A stretch of 64,000 nucleotides of DNA from SH-MAG3 sp036374995 (lineage in GTDB: Bacteria; Gemmatimonadota; Gemmatimonadetes; Longimicrobiales; RSA9), in assembly GCA_036374995.1 (NCBI GenBank), contig DASUSS010000048.1, positions 1 to 64,000 on the forward strand. The letters are read 5' to 3'. The position numbers were made by a program, and so were the translations under genes. Shown piece by piece: positions 1 through 10,800 of the stretch. The stretch's first letter is position 1. Every line of letters starts with the position of its first letter. Under the pieces are notes generated by a model. It was not told the origin of the DNA. It did not search any database and saw nothing but the letters and a program-made list of their open reading frames with translations.

Positions 1-42
1 CATGGCTGGAAAGGCCGACCTGTAGAGCGCAGTACGCCGTCG

Positions 43-2196
43 TCAGGCGCGGAGCGCGCGCAGGCCGTTCGCGATCACGATCAGGCTCGCACCCATGTCG
101 GCGAGGACGGCCATCCAGAGCGTGGCCATGCCGAGGACGGCGAGCAGCACGAAGGCCGCCTTGGTGAGAATCGCGAACGTGATGTTCGCGCGGATGATGC
201 GCTCGGCCTTGCGCGCGAAGCGGATCGCGTCGGGCAGCTTCGAGAGGTCGTCGGCCATGAGCGCGATATCGGCGGTCTCGAGCGCGACATCGGTGCCGGC
301 CGAGCCCATGGCGATGCCGACGTCCGCGGCGGCGAGCGCGGGGGCGTCGTTCACGCCATCGCCGACCATGATGATGCGGTCGCCCGCGCCGCGGAGCGCG
401 TGGATGGCCGCGACCTTGTCGTCCGGCAGCAGATCCGCGCGCACGTCATCGACACCCAGTTCCGCGGCCATCGCACGCGCGGTCCGCTCGTTGTCGCCGG
501 TGAGCATGACGATGCGGCGGATACCGGCATGGTGCAGGGCCGCCAGCGTCCGCGCCGCCTCGGGCCGGGGGCGGTCCGCGACCGCGATGACGCCGAGCAC
601 GTGGATGCCCGCGGTGCCTTCGTTCGTGCGCCCCACGACCATGGCCGTGCGGCCCGCCGCGCGCAGGCGGTCGAGCACACTGAGCACGCCGCCATCGAGT
701 GCGCCGTATTCCCGGAAGAGCCGCTCGCTGCCGACATACGCCCTGCCGCCGTCGATGTCGGCCGCGACGCCGAGCCCCGGCTCGGCCGTCGTGTGTGCGG
801 CGGGAACGGGTCGTATACCCTGCGATTCTGCGAAGGCGAGCACCGCGCGAGCGAGCGGGTGCTCGCTGCGGCGCTCGGCCGCGGCGGCGATCGCGATGAC
901 ATCGTCCCGGGTGCTGCCGTAGAGCGGCACGACCTCGACGACGGCCGGAACGCCTTCGGTGAGCGTGCCCGTCTTGTCGAATGCGACGACACTCGCACGG
1001 CCGGCGTTCTCGAGGTGCAGCCCGCCCTTGATCAGGATGCCGCGGCGCGCCGAGCCGGTGAGCGCGCTCACGACCGTGACGGGCGTCGAGATCACGAGTG
1101 CGCACGGGCACGCGACGACGAGCAGGACGAGCGCGCGATAGAACCACTCCGACCACGCGCCGATCCCGAGGAGCGGCGGCAGGACGAACACGGCGCATGC
1201 GGCGGCGACGACGGCCGGCGTGTAGATCCGCGCGAAGCGATCGACGAACGTCTGGCTCGGCGCGCGGCTCGCCTGCGCTTCTTCGACCGCATGGATGATG
1301 CGCGCGAGCGTCGTGTCGGCGTACTCGCGCGTCGTCAGCAGCTCGAGTGACCCGGCTCCGTTCAACGTGCCGGCGAACACGTCATCCCCGGGCGACTTCT
1401 CCACGGGCACCGATTCGCCCGTGATCGGCGCCTGATCGACGGTCGAGTGGCCGGCGTGGACCGTGCCATCGACGGCGATCTTCTCGCCCGGCCGGACCAC
1501 GACGATGTCACCGATTCCAACCCGGTCCGCGGGCAGGCGCACCTCGCGACCGTCCCGGAGGATCGTGGCTTCGGCGGGCGACAGGCTCATCAGTGCCCGG
1601 ATCGCGTTGCGCGCCCGTTCCATCGAGCGCGCCTCGAGCAGCTGCGCGACCGCGAACAGGAAGAGCGCGGAAGCGGCCTCCTCGTACTCGCCGATCACGA
1701 GGGCGCCCAGCGCGGCCAGCGACATGAGGAAGTTCATGTCGAGCGCGCCGTTCAGCGCCGCGCGCACGCCGCGCGGCACGATGGTCCACCCGCCGGCGAT
1801 CATCGCGCCGACCGCGAGCAGGTTGCCGGGCCCGCTCAGCTCGAGCGCGCGACCGACGACGAGCGAGAGCGCCCACAGGATGCCGGATGCCGTGGCGAGC
1901 GCCGTCCGCCGGTGCCGCTCCCACCAGTCGGCGGTACGGGCGGTCGCCGATCGATCGGGCTCGACGCTGTAACCGGCCCGCGCGATCGCACCCTCGAGAT
2001 CCCGCGCCGCCACCGCGCCCGGTGCATACGACACATCGACGCGCCCGCTCACGACGTCCACGCGCACGTCCTCCACTCCCTCGACCTGGCGCAGCGCCTT
2101 CTCGACCGTCGCCGCACAGCTCGAGCAGTCCATCCCCGACACGGCGAGCGTACAGTGAGCACCCGACGCCGGTGAAGCGGACCCGATACGACTCAA
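43..2196 (-). CDS. zntA: Zn/Cd/Pb-exporting P1B-type ATPase
   Basis: Inner-membrane pump that exports soft divalent metals from the cytoplasm using ATP. The 717-aa protein has an N-terminal HMA domain with CxxC at residues 24-27, the TGES actuator motif near 259, the intramembrane CPC motif at 363-365 and the phosphorylated Asp (DKTGT) at 407, followed by the HP-loop SEHPLA and GDGVND. The last membrane segments carry K679 and D700, which match the Lys/Asp pair of ZntA-type P1B-2 pumps. This argues for Zn/Cd/Pb rather than Cu+. Length is normal for the family. Its start overlaps the stop of the upstream phosphoesterase by 4 bp (ATGA), so the two are probably co-translated. Family assignment is very secure; metal choice is inferred from the transmembrane residues. 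Confidence 0.95.
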   Translation of the reverse strand: MSRIGSASPASGAHCTLAVSGMDCSSCAATVEKALRQVEGVEDVRVDVVSGRVDVSYAPGAVAARDLEGAIARAGYSVEPDRSATARTADWWERHRRTALATASGILWALSLVVGRALELSGPGNLLAVGAMIAGGWTIVPRGVRAALNGALDMNFLMSLAALGALVIGEYEEAASALFLFAVAQLLEARSMERARNAIRALMSLSPAEATILRDGREVRLPADRVGIGDIVVVRPGEKIAVDGTVHAGHSTVDQAPITGESVPVEKSPGDDVFAGTLNGAGSLELLTTREYADTTLARIIHAVEEAQASRAPSQTFVDRFARIYTPAVVAAACAVFVLPPLLGIGAWSEWFYRALVLLVVACPCALVISTPVTVVSALTGSARRGILIKGGLHLENAGRASVVAFDKTGTLTEGVPAVVEVVPLYGSTRDDVIAIAAAAERRSEHPLARAVLAFAESQGIRPVPAAHTTAEPGLGVAADIDGGRAYVGSERLFREYGALDGGVLSVLDRLRAAGRTAMVVGRTNEGTAGIHVLGVIAVADRPRPEAARTLAALHHAGIRRIVMLTGDNERTARAMAAELGVDDVRADLLPDDKVAAIHALRGAGDRIIMVGDGVNDAPALAAADVGIAMGSAGTDVALETADIALMADDLSKLPDAIRFARKAERIIRANITFAILTKAAFVLLAVLGMATLWMAVLADMGASLIVIANGLRALRA

Positions 2197-2933
2197 CCGC
2201 CCCTCCGCAGGTGCTCCGCGAACTCATCGGGCATTCCGCTCTCGTGGATCGCGCGCGCGGCGAGTTCCACGTCGTACGCGACCCGCACCAGCTCCACCGC
2301 GACGCCGTCGGTGAAATCGATCCGCGTCCACGCGGCCCGCCAGTCGCCATCCTTCGGTCGCCCGACCGACCCGGTATTCACGAAGTGGATCCCCTCGAGC
2401 GTCCTGTGCCACGGTCGGTGCGTGTGCCCGAACGCGAGCACATCGCCCTCCCGCGCCACCGCCGACTTCGCCATCTCGAGACAGAACCGATCCGGCCGGT
2501 CCTCCGTCCAGTAGACCGTGTTCAGCACCGGATTGCCGTGCACGAGAATCAGCCTCGGCCCCGCCACGTGGCCGCCGAGCGGCCGCAGGTCCATGCGGAA
2601 CGGGAGGCCGGCCAGGTACCGGCGCGTCGCATCCGAGACGTTCCGCCGCGTCCACTCGTACGACACGTGCGACAGCTCCTCCTGCCGCGCGTCCTCGTAC
2701 CGGCAGCCGCAGTGCTCGTATCCGGTCGCGACCGTGCTGTCGTAGTTACCCGCAACACCCATGATCCCGCTCTCGCGCAGCAGCGCGACCACCTCGTCCG
2801 GCCATGGCGCGTACCCGACCAGATCACCCAGGTGGCAGATCGCGTCCACGTCCGATCGCACCGCGATGTCGGCGAGGACTGCCTCGAGCGCGGGCAGGTT
2901 CGCGTGAATGTCCGAGATCAGAGCGTAACGCAC
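2193..2933 (-). CDS. metallophosphoesterase (YfcE/MJ0936-like)
   Basis: Calcineurin-like phosphoesterase of 246 aa with the full di-metal motif set: D8-x-H10, G36-D37, G62-N63, the LVHGNP block and a GHTH motif, then the NTGSVGRP segment typical of small prokaryotic phosphodiesterases. There is no signal peptide, so it should act in the cytoplasm on an unknown phosphodiester or phosphomonoester. It is the first gene of a two-gene minus-strand unit with the metal ATPase. The functional link between the two is not obvious. The substrate cannot be predicted from sequence. Confidence 0.9.
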   Translation of the reverse strand: MRYALISDIHANLPALEAVLADIAVRSDVDAICHLGDLVGYAPWPDEVVALLRESGIMGVAGNYDSTVATGYEHCGCRYEDARQEELSHVSYEWTRRNVSDATRRYLAGLPFRMDLRPLGGHVAGPRLILVHGNPVLNTVYWTEDRPDRFCLEMAKSAVAREGDVLAFGHTHRPWHRTLEGIHFVNTGSVGRPKDGDWRAAWTRIDFTDGVAVELVRVAYDVELAARAIHESGMPDEFAEHLRRGG

Positions 2934-3123
2934 GGCCGTCCTTTGAAGTCGCTCTGGGCGTGTCGTCTGCCCTGAGCATAGGGCAGGCCGCCCCGCTTGT
3001 CATGGAGCGGCCCGCCGGGTTGACACCTGCACCCGCGCCCCGCCTGTTGCAGCGTGGCGGACCGCGGCATGGCCATCGTCCGTATGATACGGCGGCACCG
3101 AGTCCCGCCCCGAATACGGAGCG

Positions 3124-4395
3124 ATGTCATCGATGCGTCCGGACCGCGTCCCCGCGATCGCACTCGGACTGCGCGCCAACTGGCGGCAATTCTGGCTGCT
3201 CGTGCTGATCAACGCGTTCGTCGGCGCGATGGTCGGTCTCGAGCGCACCGTGCTGCCGCTGCTCGCGGAGGCCGAGTTCCGCCTCGCCTCCAGCACCGCC
3301 GCGCTCTCGTTCATCACCACGTTCGGAATCGCGAAGGCGCTCACGAACTTCCTCGCCGGCCGCCTCGGCGATCGCTACGGCCGCAGGCGCGTCCTCATCG
3401 CCGGCTGGGTCTTCGCGGTACCCGTGCCGTTCCTCGTGATCTGGGCACCGACCTGGTCGTGGATCCTGTTCGCGAACGTGCTCCTCGGCATCAACCAGGG
3501 ACTCGCCTGGTCGACCACCGTTATCATGAAGATCGATCTCGCCGGACCGCAGCAGCGCGGCCTGGCCATGGGCCTCAACGAGTTCGCCGGCTACCTCGCC
3601 GTCGCCGCCGCCGCACTCGCGACCGGCTTCATCGCCAGCCGCTTCGGCCTGCGGCCCGAGCCGTTCTATCTCGGCATCGCCATCACCGCGATCGCACTCG
3701 CGATCGTCCTGCTCTTCGTCCGCGAGACACAGCACCACGCCGCGCTCGAGGCCGACCTCCGCGGTCCGGCGACCCGGACCGAGCCGCGCACCGATCAGCT
3801 GCTCATGCACGTCAGCTGGCGCGATCCCGCGCTCTCCAGCATCAGCCAGGCCGGCCTCGTCAACAACCTGAACGACGGCGTGGCCTGGGGTCTCTTCCCC
3901 CTCTTCTTCGCGGCCGGCGGACTCGATGTCGGGCAGATCGGCGTGCTCGCCTTCATCTACCCGGCCGTGTGGGGACTGCTCCAGCTCGCGACGGGTCCCC
4001 TCTCCGACCGCATCGGCCGCAAATGGCTCATCGCATCCGGCATGGCCGTCCAGGGTCTCGCGCTCTTCGCAATCGCGATCTCCACCGGATTCCTCTCCTG
4101 GCTGCTCGCCTCCGCTCTGCTCGGTGCCGGAACCGCCATGGTCTACCCGACCCTGCTCGCCGGCATCGGCGATGTCGCGCACCCGCGCTGGCGCGGCTCC
4201 GCCGTCGGCATCTATCGACTCTGGCGCGACAGCGGCTACGCGATCGGCGCGCTGCTCGCCGGCTCGATCGCCGACGCGTTCGGCATGAGCACCGCGATCA
4301 CGATCGTCGCGGCACTCACGGTCTCATCCGGCGCGCTGGTCGCGGTCCGGATGCCGGAGACACACCGCGGACCTGGCACCCCTTTTTCCAGATGA
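3124..4395 (+). CDS. MFS transporter, 12 TM
   Basis: A 423-aa major facilitator superfamily permease with twelve predicted hydrophobic segments. The loop motif GRLGDRYGRRR between TM2 and TM3 and its second-half counterpart GPLSDRIGRKW are both present, as expected for a proton-driven exporter. The substrate is unknown; the pattern resembles small-molecule/drug exporters. An ATG at 3124 was chosen because upstream sequence is not protein-like. The last seven codons (GPGTPFS) and the stop lie in the left arm of a perfect inverted repeat, so the native C-terminus has been replaced or extended by repeat DNA. The gene converges with the APC permease, which ends in the same residues. Confidence 0.9.
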   Translation: MSSMRPDRVPAIALGLRANWRQFWLLVLINAFVGAMVGLERTVLPLLAEAEFRLASSTAALSFITTFGIAKALTNFLAGRLGDRYGRRRVLIAGWVFAVPVPFLVIWAPTWSWILFANVLLGINQGLAWSTTVIMKIDLAGPQQRGLAMGLNEFAGYLAVAAAALATGFIASRFGLRPEPFYLGIAITAIALAIVLLFVRETQHHAALEADLRGPATRTEPRTDQLLMHVSWRDPALSSISQAGLVNNLNDGVAWGLFPLFFAAGGLDVGQIGVLAFIYPAVWGLLQLATGPLSDRIGRKWLIASGMAVQGLALFAIAISTGFLSWLLASALLGAGTAMVYPTLLAGIGDVAHPRWRGSAVGIYRLWRDSGYAIGALLAGSIADAFGMSTAITIVAALTVSSGALVAVRMPETHRGPGTPFSR

Positions 4396-4503
4396 CCCGT
4401 CCCGCCATGCGCCCGCCCCGGCCGGAGCCAGCCATCAGGCGCCTGCGGGGGGACCGCTCATGCGACGATGGGTCATCTGGAAAAAGGGGTGCCAGGTCCG
4501 CGG
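4365..4503. repeat. Perfect 34-bp inverted repeat (REP/REPIN-like) between convergent genes
   Basis: Bases 4365-4398 and 4470-4503 are exact reverse complements over 34 bp, separated by 71 bp. The inner region contains the 10-bp palindrome CAGGCGCCTG at 4436-4445. Each arm supplies the stop codon and the last codons of the adjacent gene, so the MFS protein and the APC permease both end in GPGTPFSR. The arrangement of two identical arms in opposite orientation with a short spacer resembles a REP doublet. It could also work as a bidirectional terminator through the T-run/A-run in each arm. No transposase lies nearby. Confidence 0.85.
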
Positions 4504-5741
4504 CGAAACACGACCCCCACGACCAGCACGACGACCCCGACGAGAATCGTATTCCACGGCAGGGAAACGGCGAGGACCGCGCACGCGACGAGACCCGTGA
4601 GCGGAACGATGTTCGGGTAGAGCCTGCGGCCGCGCGGCATCCGGAGCGCGGCGACATTGGCGATGCCGTAGTAGATGAGGATCGTGAACGATGCGGCGGC
4701 GGCGATGCCGGCGAGCGTGCCGGTGGCCGCGACGATCGCGGCGGCGGTGCCGACGAGGATGACCGCGCGATCGGGGACGCCGTGGCGCGGATGCACGTGA
4801 TCGAGTGCTGCGGGGAGGTCTCTGCGGCGGGCCATGGCGAACACCATGCGTGAGAGTCCGAGCAGCTGGGAGAGGATGACGCCGAGCATGGCGGTGAGGC
4901 CGCCGACCGAGATGACGACGGGGAGCCATGCGTGTGCGGATCGCTCGGCGGCGCTGCGGAGCGGCGCGGCGGTATCGGCGAGCGCGTCGGCCCCGGCGGC
5001 GCCGACGGCCGCGAGCGATACGGCGAAGTAGAGCAGGATCGCGCCGCCGACGGTGATGAGCACGGCGCGGGGGATCGTGATGCGCGGCTCGCGCACCTCC
5101 TCGCCGAGCGTCGCGATCCGCGCGTAGCCGGTGTAGGCGAAGAAAAGGATTGCGGATGCCTGGAGCACGCCGCGCCAGCCGGCGGGTGCGAACGGCCGCA
5201 GGTTCTCCGCGCGGAACGATGTGGCCGTGGCGTACGTGAACAGCAGGAGCGTTCCGAGCGAGATCAGCACGATGACCAGGTTCGCGCGGCTGGATCGTCG
5301 GATGCCGAACCAGTTGAGCATCGTGAACAGGAGGACTGCGCCGACCGCGATGATCCGCGGGTTCATGCCGGGGAGCAGTCCGTCGAGGTAGCCGGCGAGC
5401 CCGAGCGCGACCGTGCCGGCCGCGGCGATCTTGCTCGCGAGGAACATCCAGCCGGCGATGAATCCGGCGAGCGGGCCGAGCACGCGGTAGCCGTACTCGT
5501 AGGTTCCGCCGGACTGCGGGTACTCGGCGGCGAGCTGGGCCGAGGACAGAGCGTTCGCGCTCGCGGCGATGCCCGCGATGAACAGTCCCAGCAGGAACGA
5601 CGGTCCGGCGATCCCCGCCGCGACGCCGGTCACGACGAAGATGCCCGCGCCGACGATCGCGCCGAAGCCGATGCCGACGGCGTCGAGCAGCCCGAGATCC
5701 CGCCGGAGCCCGGAGCGGGGTCCGTCGTTCGTCAGGGCCAT
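4473..5741 (-). CDS. APC-family amino acid permease
   Basis: A 422-aa APC superfamily permease with about twelve membrane spans. The N-terminal GLLDAVGIGFGAIVGAGIFV block is the TM1 substrate/ion-binding motif GIGAxIGAGIF. The AAEYPQSGGTYEYGYR segment is the TM3 region of amino acid/polyamine permeases. It is expected to import an amino acid or similar compound. It is transcribed alone, divergent from the oxidoreductase to its right and convergent with the MFS gene. Its C-terminal residues, from about RRGPGTPFSR, are encoded by the right arm of the 34-bp inverted repeat. Substrate not assignable. Confidence 0.9.
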   Translation of the reverse strand: MALTNDGPRSGLRRDLGLLDAVGIGFGAIVGAGIFVVTGVAAGIAGPSFLLGLFIAGIAASANALSSAQLAAEYPQSGGTYEYGYRVLGPLAGFIAGWMFLASKIAAAGTVALGLAGYLDGLLPGMNPRIIAVGAVLLFTMLNWFGIRRSSRANLVIVLISLGTLLLFTYATATSFRAENLRPFAPAGWRGVLQASAILFFAYTGYARIATLGEEVREPRITIPRAVLITVGGAILLYFAVSLAAVGAAGADALADTAAPLRSAAERSAHAWLPVVISVGGLTAMLGVILSQLLGLSRMVFAMARRRDLPAALDHVHPRHGVPDRAVILVGTAAAIVAATGTLAGIAAAASFTILIYYGIANVAALRMPRGRRLYPNIVPLTGLVACAVLAVSLPWNTILVGVVVLVVGVVFRRGPGTPFSR

Positions 5742-5962
5742 CCCTCTTCAACGTGAGCCGTGAGGCGCGTGTCTGTCATGCCGTTCAGGTCGGCGGACAC
5801 CGTGACGTTCGACTGCCGGGACCGGCGATCCTGGCGCAGTCGAGGATCATGATGCAGCATGCCTTGACTGCGTGCACCACCCGGATCTACCGTCCAGCGT
5901 CACACCTTGCAGCGCGTGCACACGATCCCGTTCGCTCCCGCAATCGGTCGCCGACACTCGCC

Positions 5963-7030
5963 GTGAACGAGAAGCATCCCGACCTCCGCGTCGGACTGAT
6001 CGGCTACGGCGCCGCCGGCGCGTTCTTCCACGCGCCGCTCATCACCGCGACACGCGGTCTCGTCATCACCGCGATCGTCACCTCCGATCCGGTACGCGCG
6101 CGTGACGCCGCCGCTGCGCACCCGGGCGCCAGGGTCGTTCCCTCGAGCGACCCGCTGTTCGCCGAAGCGGAGCGCCTCGATCTCGTCGTGATCGCGAGCC
6201 CGAACCGCACGCACGTGCCGCTCGCGGGGCGGGCGCTCGACGCAGGCCTGGCGGTGGTCATCGACAAGCCCATTACAGCCACCGCTGCCGCGGGCGCACG
6301 GCTGATCGATGCCGCGCGGCGCGCCGGACGGATGCTCACCGTATTCCACAACCGTCGCTGGGATGGCGACTTCCTCACACTCCGGCGCCTGCTTCGCGAG
6401 GGCCGGCTCGGGAGCGTGCACCGGTTCGAGTCGCGATTCGAGCGCTGGAGGCCGGTGCCGAAGCCCGGCTGGCGGCAGGAGGCGGATCCCGACGCGGCCG
6501 GCGGCGTCCTGTACGATCTCGGCAGCCACCTGATCGACCAGGCGCTACTGCTCTTCGGCCCGGTCATGCAGGTGTACGCCGAGCTCGACCGTCGGGGTGC
6601 CGGCGTCGACGTGGACGACGATGCCTTCGTGGCACTCACCCACGCCGGCGGCGTGCGCTCGCACCTCTGGATGAGCTCCGTCGCGCCGCACGCCGGGCCA
6701 CGATTCCGCGTGCTCGGCAGCCGCGCCGCATTCACGAAGCACGGTCTCGACGTGCAGGAAGCTGCGCTGCGCGGCGGAGCACGCCCGGACCGTGCGGGAT
6801 GGGGCGAGGACCCTCCCGAAAACTGGGGCCACATCGGCGCGGGTGGCGACACGGGGCCGGTGCGCACGGAGCCTGGTGCGTATCCGGACTTCTACGAGAT
6901 CGTGGCGCGCACGCTGCGTGAGGGCGGACCGCCGCCGGTGGATCCGGCCGACGCCGTCGCCACAGTGTCGATCATCGAGGCCGCGCGGCGGTCCGCCGCC
7001 GGCCGCCGGGTGATCACGCTGCTCGACTGA
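5963..7030 (+). CDS. Gfo/Idh/MocA-family oxidoreductase
   Basis: NAD(P)-dependent oxidoreductase of 355 aa if it starts at GTG 5963. This start places the Rossmann motif GLIGYGAAG about ten residues from the N-terminus, as usual in the family; the open frame extends further upstream but that part is not protein-like. The DKP motif replaces the usual EKP, and the YDLGSHLIDQ block carries the catalytic Lys/His-type region of sugar dehydrogenases such as the YdgJ/YhhX group. It should be cytoplasmic and act on a sugar or cyclitol derivative. No sugar operon surrounds it, so substrate is open. Confidence 0.88.
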   Translation: MNEKHPDLRVGLIGYGAAGAFFHAPLITATRGLVITAIVTSDPVRARDAAAAHPGARVVPSSDPLFAEAERLDLVVIASPNRTHVPLAGRALDAGLAVVIDKPITATAAAGARLIDAARRAGRMLTVFHNRRWDGDFLTLRRLLREGRLGSVHRFESRFERWRPVPKPGWRQEADPDAAGGVLYDLGSHLIDQALLLFGPVMQVYAELDRRGAGVDVDDDAFVALTHAGGVRSHLWMSSVAPHAGPRFRVLGSRAAFTKHGLDVQEAALRGGARPDRAGWGEDPPENWGHIGAGGDTGPVRTEPGAYPDFYEIVARTLREGGPPPVDPADAVATVSIIEAARRSAAGRRVITLLD

Positions 7031-7125
7031 CGGCCGCCACGCTCGGCCGGCCGTCGCTGCCACTCACCCGACGCGCCTGCTGAGGACGACGAGCCCGGCC
7101 GGGCGGCCGAGCTCGGGACGTCGGC

Positions 7126-7614
7126 TCAGTCGTGCTGCTCATAGCCGCGGCGCACGTAGCGGTGGGCCTGGTCCCACTCGCCCCAGGTCTCCCGCTGCAG
7201 CGCGGTCCAGGCGTCGCGCAGCTCCGGCTCGACGTGGCGCCAATCGCGCCGGCCGAGATCGGGGTGCTGGCGAACCCGATGTCCGAGCCAGTAGAGCTCG
7301 CGCACGTGCTCGTACGGCAGATTCGCGGCGTCGGCGGTACGCTCGTGCAGGCTGCGGAAGCGCTCGTCGTCCTCCTCGCTCACCGGCTCGCCGTCACGCA
7401 CGCGCGAGCCTGCAATCCAGCCGGCCAGCCCACCGACCGCACCACCGGCCAGCGCGCCGAGCGGGCCGGCGGCCGCGCCCGCGACGGCCCCGACGTGAGC
7501 TCCCGCCGTGGCGCCGCTGGCGTCGGCGGCGCCCGCCGTGCGACGCATCAGATCCGCTGCGTCTTCCCTGTTCTCCTCGTCATCGTTGCGGCGCGTGGTG
7601 TCGTCATCGCGCAT
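7126..7614 (-). CDS. hypothetical glycine-zipper protein
   Basis: A 162-aa protein not recognised beyond its composition. It begins with an acidic, Asp/Glu/Arg-rich stretch, followed by an Ala/Gly-rich segment at about residues 45-80 with GxxxG spacing that could insert in a membrane as a glycine zipper. A soluble, Trp/Arg/Glu-rich tail follows (ELYWLGHRVRQHPDL, ETWGEWDQAHRYVRRGY). ATG 7614 is chosen because a GGGGGGAC ribosome-binding site sits just upstream. The gene is monocistronic, converging with the oxidoreductase. A stress- or envelope-related role is possible but unsupported. Confidence 0.65.
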   Translation of the reverse strand: MRDDDTTRRNDDEENREDAADLMRRTAGAADASGATAGAHVGAVAGAAAGPLGALAGGAVGGLAGWIAGSRVRDGEPVSEEDDERFRSLHERTADAANLPYEHVRELYWLGHRVRQHPDLGRRDWRHVEPELRDAWTALQRETWGEWDQAHRYVRRGYEQHD

Positions 7615-7815
7615 GCGTCCCCCCTGGTATCGTCGTCCGGTGATGGGTGCATGCAAGCCCCGATCCGCACGCACGGCCCTCGAGCAAATGCGCGGACCGC
7701 TCGCCCACTCGCCGCGGTTGCCGCTGTTCCGGCGATCCGCTATCCATTCGACCCGGCGCGCCACGCAGAACCGCCGCACGGACCCGATGAATCTCCCCGC
7801 ACATCAGAATTCCCG

Positions 7816-10800
7816 ATGAAGACAGCCCACTCCGCATTTCTGCTCGGCATCGCGCTCGCCGCGAACGCCGCATCCCTCACCGCACAGGACACACTCCAGA
7901 CCGCCGCGCCGACGATCCCGGCGAAATGGGACGTCACTGCGCCGCACGGTCCGACGACGATCGTCGAGTTCGAGACGAGCGAGGGCACGTGGATGAACGT
8001 GGACGTGAGCCCCGACGGCCGCACGCTCGTGTTCGACCTGCTCGGCGACATCTACACGATGCCGGTGGCGGGCGGGCGGGCGACGCTCGTGCTCGGCGGA
8101 CCCGCCTACGAGACAATGCCGCGCTTCTCGCCGGACGGCCGGCGCATCGCGTTCACGAGCGATCGCGATGGCCTCGAGAACATCTGGACCGCCGACACCG
8201 GCGGTGGCGACCTCCGCCAGATCTCGAAGGAGCGCGAGCGGCAGGTCTCGAACCCGGCGTGGACTCCGGACGGACAGTACATTGTCGCGCGCAAGCACTT
8301 CCGCAACACGCGCTCGCTCGGCTCCGGCGAGATGTGGCTGTACCACACCGGCGGCGGCGCCGGCCTGCGCATGACGGACCGGCGCAACTGGGAGCAGAAC
8401 GCGACGGAACCGGTCGTCTCACCCGACGGCCGCTCCATCTACTTCAGCGAGGACGTCTCGCCGGGCGGCGGCTTCGACTACAACCGCGACCCCCACGGCA
8501 TCATCTATGTCGTGCAGCGGCTCGACCGGGAGACGGGCGAGCGCGAGACGGTCCTCAGCGCGCCCGGCGGCTCGCTCGCGCCACAGCCCGCGCCCGATGG
8601 CCGCACGCTCGCGTTCATCCGACGCGTCGATACGAAGACCGTGCTCATGCTGCACGACCTCGAGACCGGCCGCGAGCGTCCGCTCTGGGACGGCCTCGAC
8701 CACGACCAGCAGGAGGTGTGGGCGATCTTCGGCACCTACCCGGCCTACGACTGGACGCCGGACGGCGACGCGATCGTGATCTGGGCGCAGGGCGGACTCT
8801 GGCGCGTCGACGTCGCGAGCGGCGCACCCACACGGATCCCGTTCACCGCGGCCGTGCGTCAGACGCTCACGGAGGCGGTGCGCTTCCCGCAAGTGGTCGC
8901 GCCCGACGAGTTCGATGTGAAGATGCTGCGCTGGGTGTCCGTCTCGCCCGACCAGCGACGCGTCGCCTACACCGCGCTCGGGAAACTGTACGTGAAGGAC
9001 CTCCCGAACGGGACGCCGCGCCGTGTGACACGCGGCACCGACCTCGAGCTGTACCCATCCTGGTCGCCGGACGGACGGTCGCTCGTCTACGCGACGTGGA
9101 ACGACAGCACGTACGGTGCGATCCGCACCGTTCGCAGCGACGGCGGCGCTGCGCGCGCGATCACGACGGCGCCGGGACACTACGTCGAGCCGCGCTTCTC
9201 GCCTGACGGCTCGCGCATCGTGTACCGTCGCATCGGCGGCGACAACTTCCGCGGCCTGCTGCACTCACGCGACCGCGGCGTCTACACCGTGGCCGCAACC
9301 GGCGGCACACCGACGCTCGTCACGGAGGAGGGCGCCGAGCCGCGCTTCAGCCGGGACGGCGAGCGCATCTACCTGAGCGCGCGCGAGGGCGGCAATGCCG
9401 CGCTGATCAGCGTGGACCTCCAGGGCCGCGACCGGCGCGTGCACGTCACGTCCGAGAACGGCGGTCAGTTCACGCCCGCGCCCGACGAGCGCTACATCGT
9501 CTGGAACGAGCGCTTCAACGTGCACATCGCGCCGTTCCCGGTCACGGGACGGCCGGTGAACCTGTCGATGGGCAGCAGCGACTACCCGGTGCGCCGGCTG
9601 TCGCGGGACGCCGGCTACTCCCTGCACTGGTCGGCCGACAGCCGACGCGTCTACTGGTCGCTCGGCCCGGCACTCTATCAGCGCGAGATCGCGCAGACGT
9701 TCGCGTTCGAGGCACCCGACACGTCCGCGCTCCGGCGCGAGCCCGAGGCCGCAGGCACGCCCATCGGCTTCCGCGCACCGCAGGACCGGCCGGCCGGGAC
9801 GCTCGCGCTCGTCGGCGCGAACGTCATCACGATGCGCGGCGGAACCGATGAGGTGCTCCGCGATGCAACGGTCGTCATCGAGCGCAATCGCATCACGGCG
9901 GTCGGTCCGCGCGCGCAGGTCACGGCGCCCGCAGGCGCACACGTCATCGACGCGACCGGACGCTGGATCATGCCGGGCATTGTCGACGTCCACGCGCACG
10001 TCGGCACCGGCTCGAGCGGCATCACGCCCCGCAGCCACTGGCCGTTCCTGGCGAACCTCGCCTTCGGCGTCACGACGATGCACGACCCGTCGAACAACAC
10101 GGAGATGGTGTTCAGCGCAGCCGAGCTGATCAGGGCGGGTGAGATCACGGCGCCGCGCCTGTTCTCGACGGGCACGATCCTGTACGGCGCAGAAGGCGGC
10201 GCGAAGGCGATCACCACGTCCTACGAGGATGCGCTCGGCCACCTGCGCCGCATGAAGGCGGTCGGCGCGTTCAGCGTGAAGAGCTACAACCAGCCGCGCC
10301 GCGATGCGCGCCAGCAGATCGTCGAGGCCGCGCGCGAGCTGGAGATGCTCGTCGTGCCGGAAGGCGGCAGCACGTTCTTCTTCAACATGACTCACGTGCT
10401 CGACGGCCACACCGGCGTCGAGCACAATATCCCCGTCGCGCCGCTCTACGACGATGTGCTGCGGCTGTGGCGCGAGAGCAGTGTCGGCTATACGCCGACG
10501 CTCATCGTCAACTACGGCGGGCTCAACGGCGAGTACTGGTTCTACCAGCACGACGAGGTCTGGAAGAACGAGCGGCTGCGCCGCTTCACGCCCGCCCGCG
10601 TGCTCGATCCGCGCTCACGCCGCCGCCTCATGGCGGCCGAGGAGGACTACAGCTACATCGAGACGTCGCGTGCTGCGAAGGACCTGCTCGATGCGGGCGT
10701 CAGGGTCAACCTGGGCGCACACGGCCAGCTCCAGGGCCTCGGCGCCCACTGGGAGCTGTGGATGCTCCAGCAGGGCGGGATGACGAACTTCGAGGCACTC

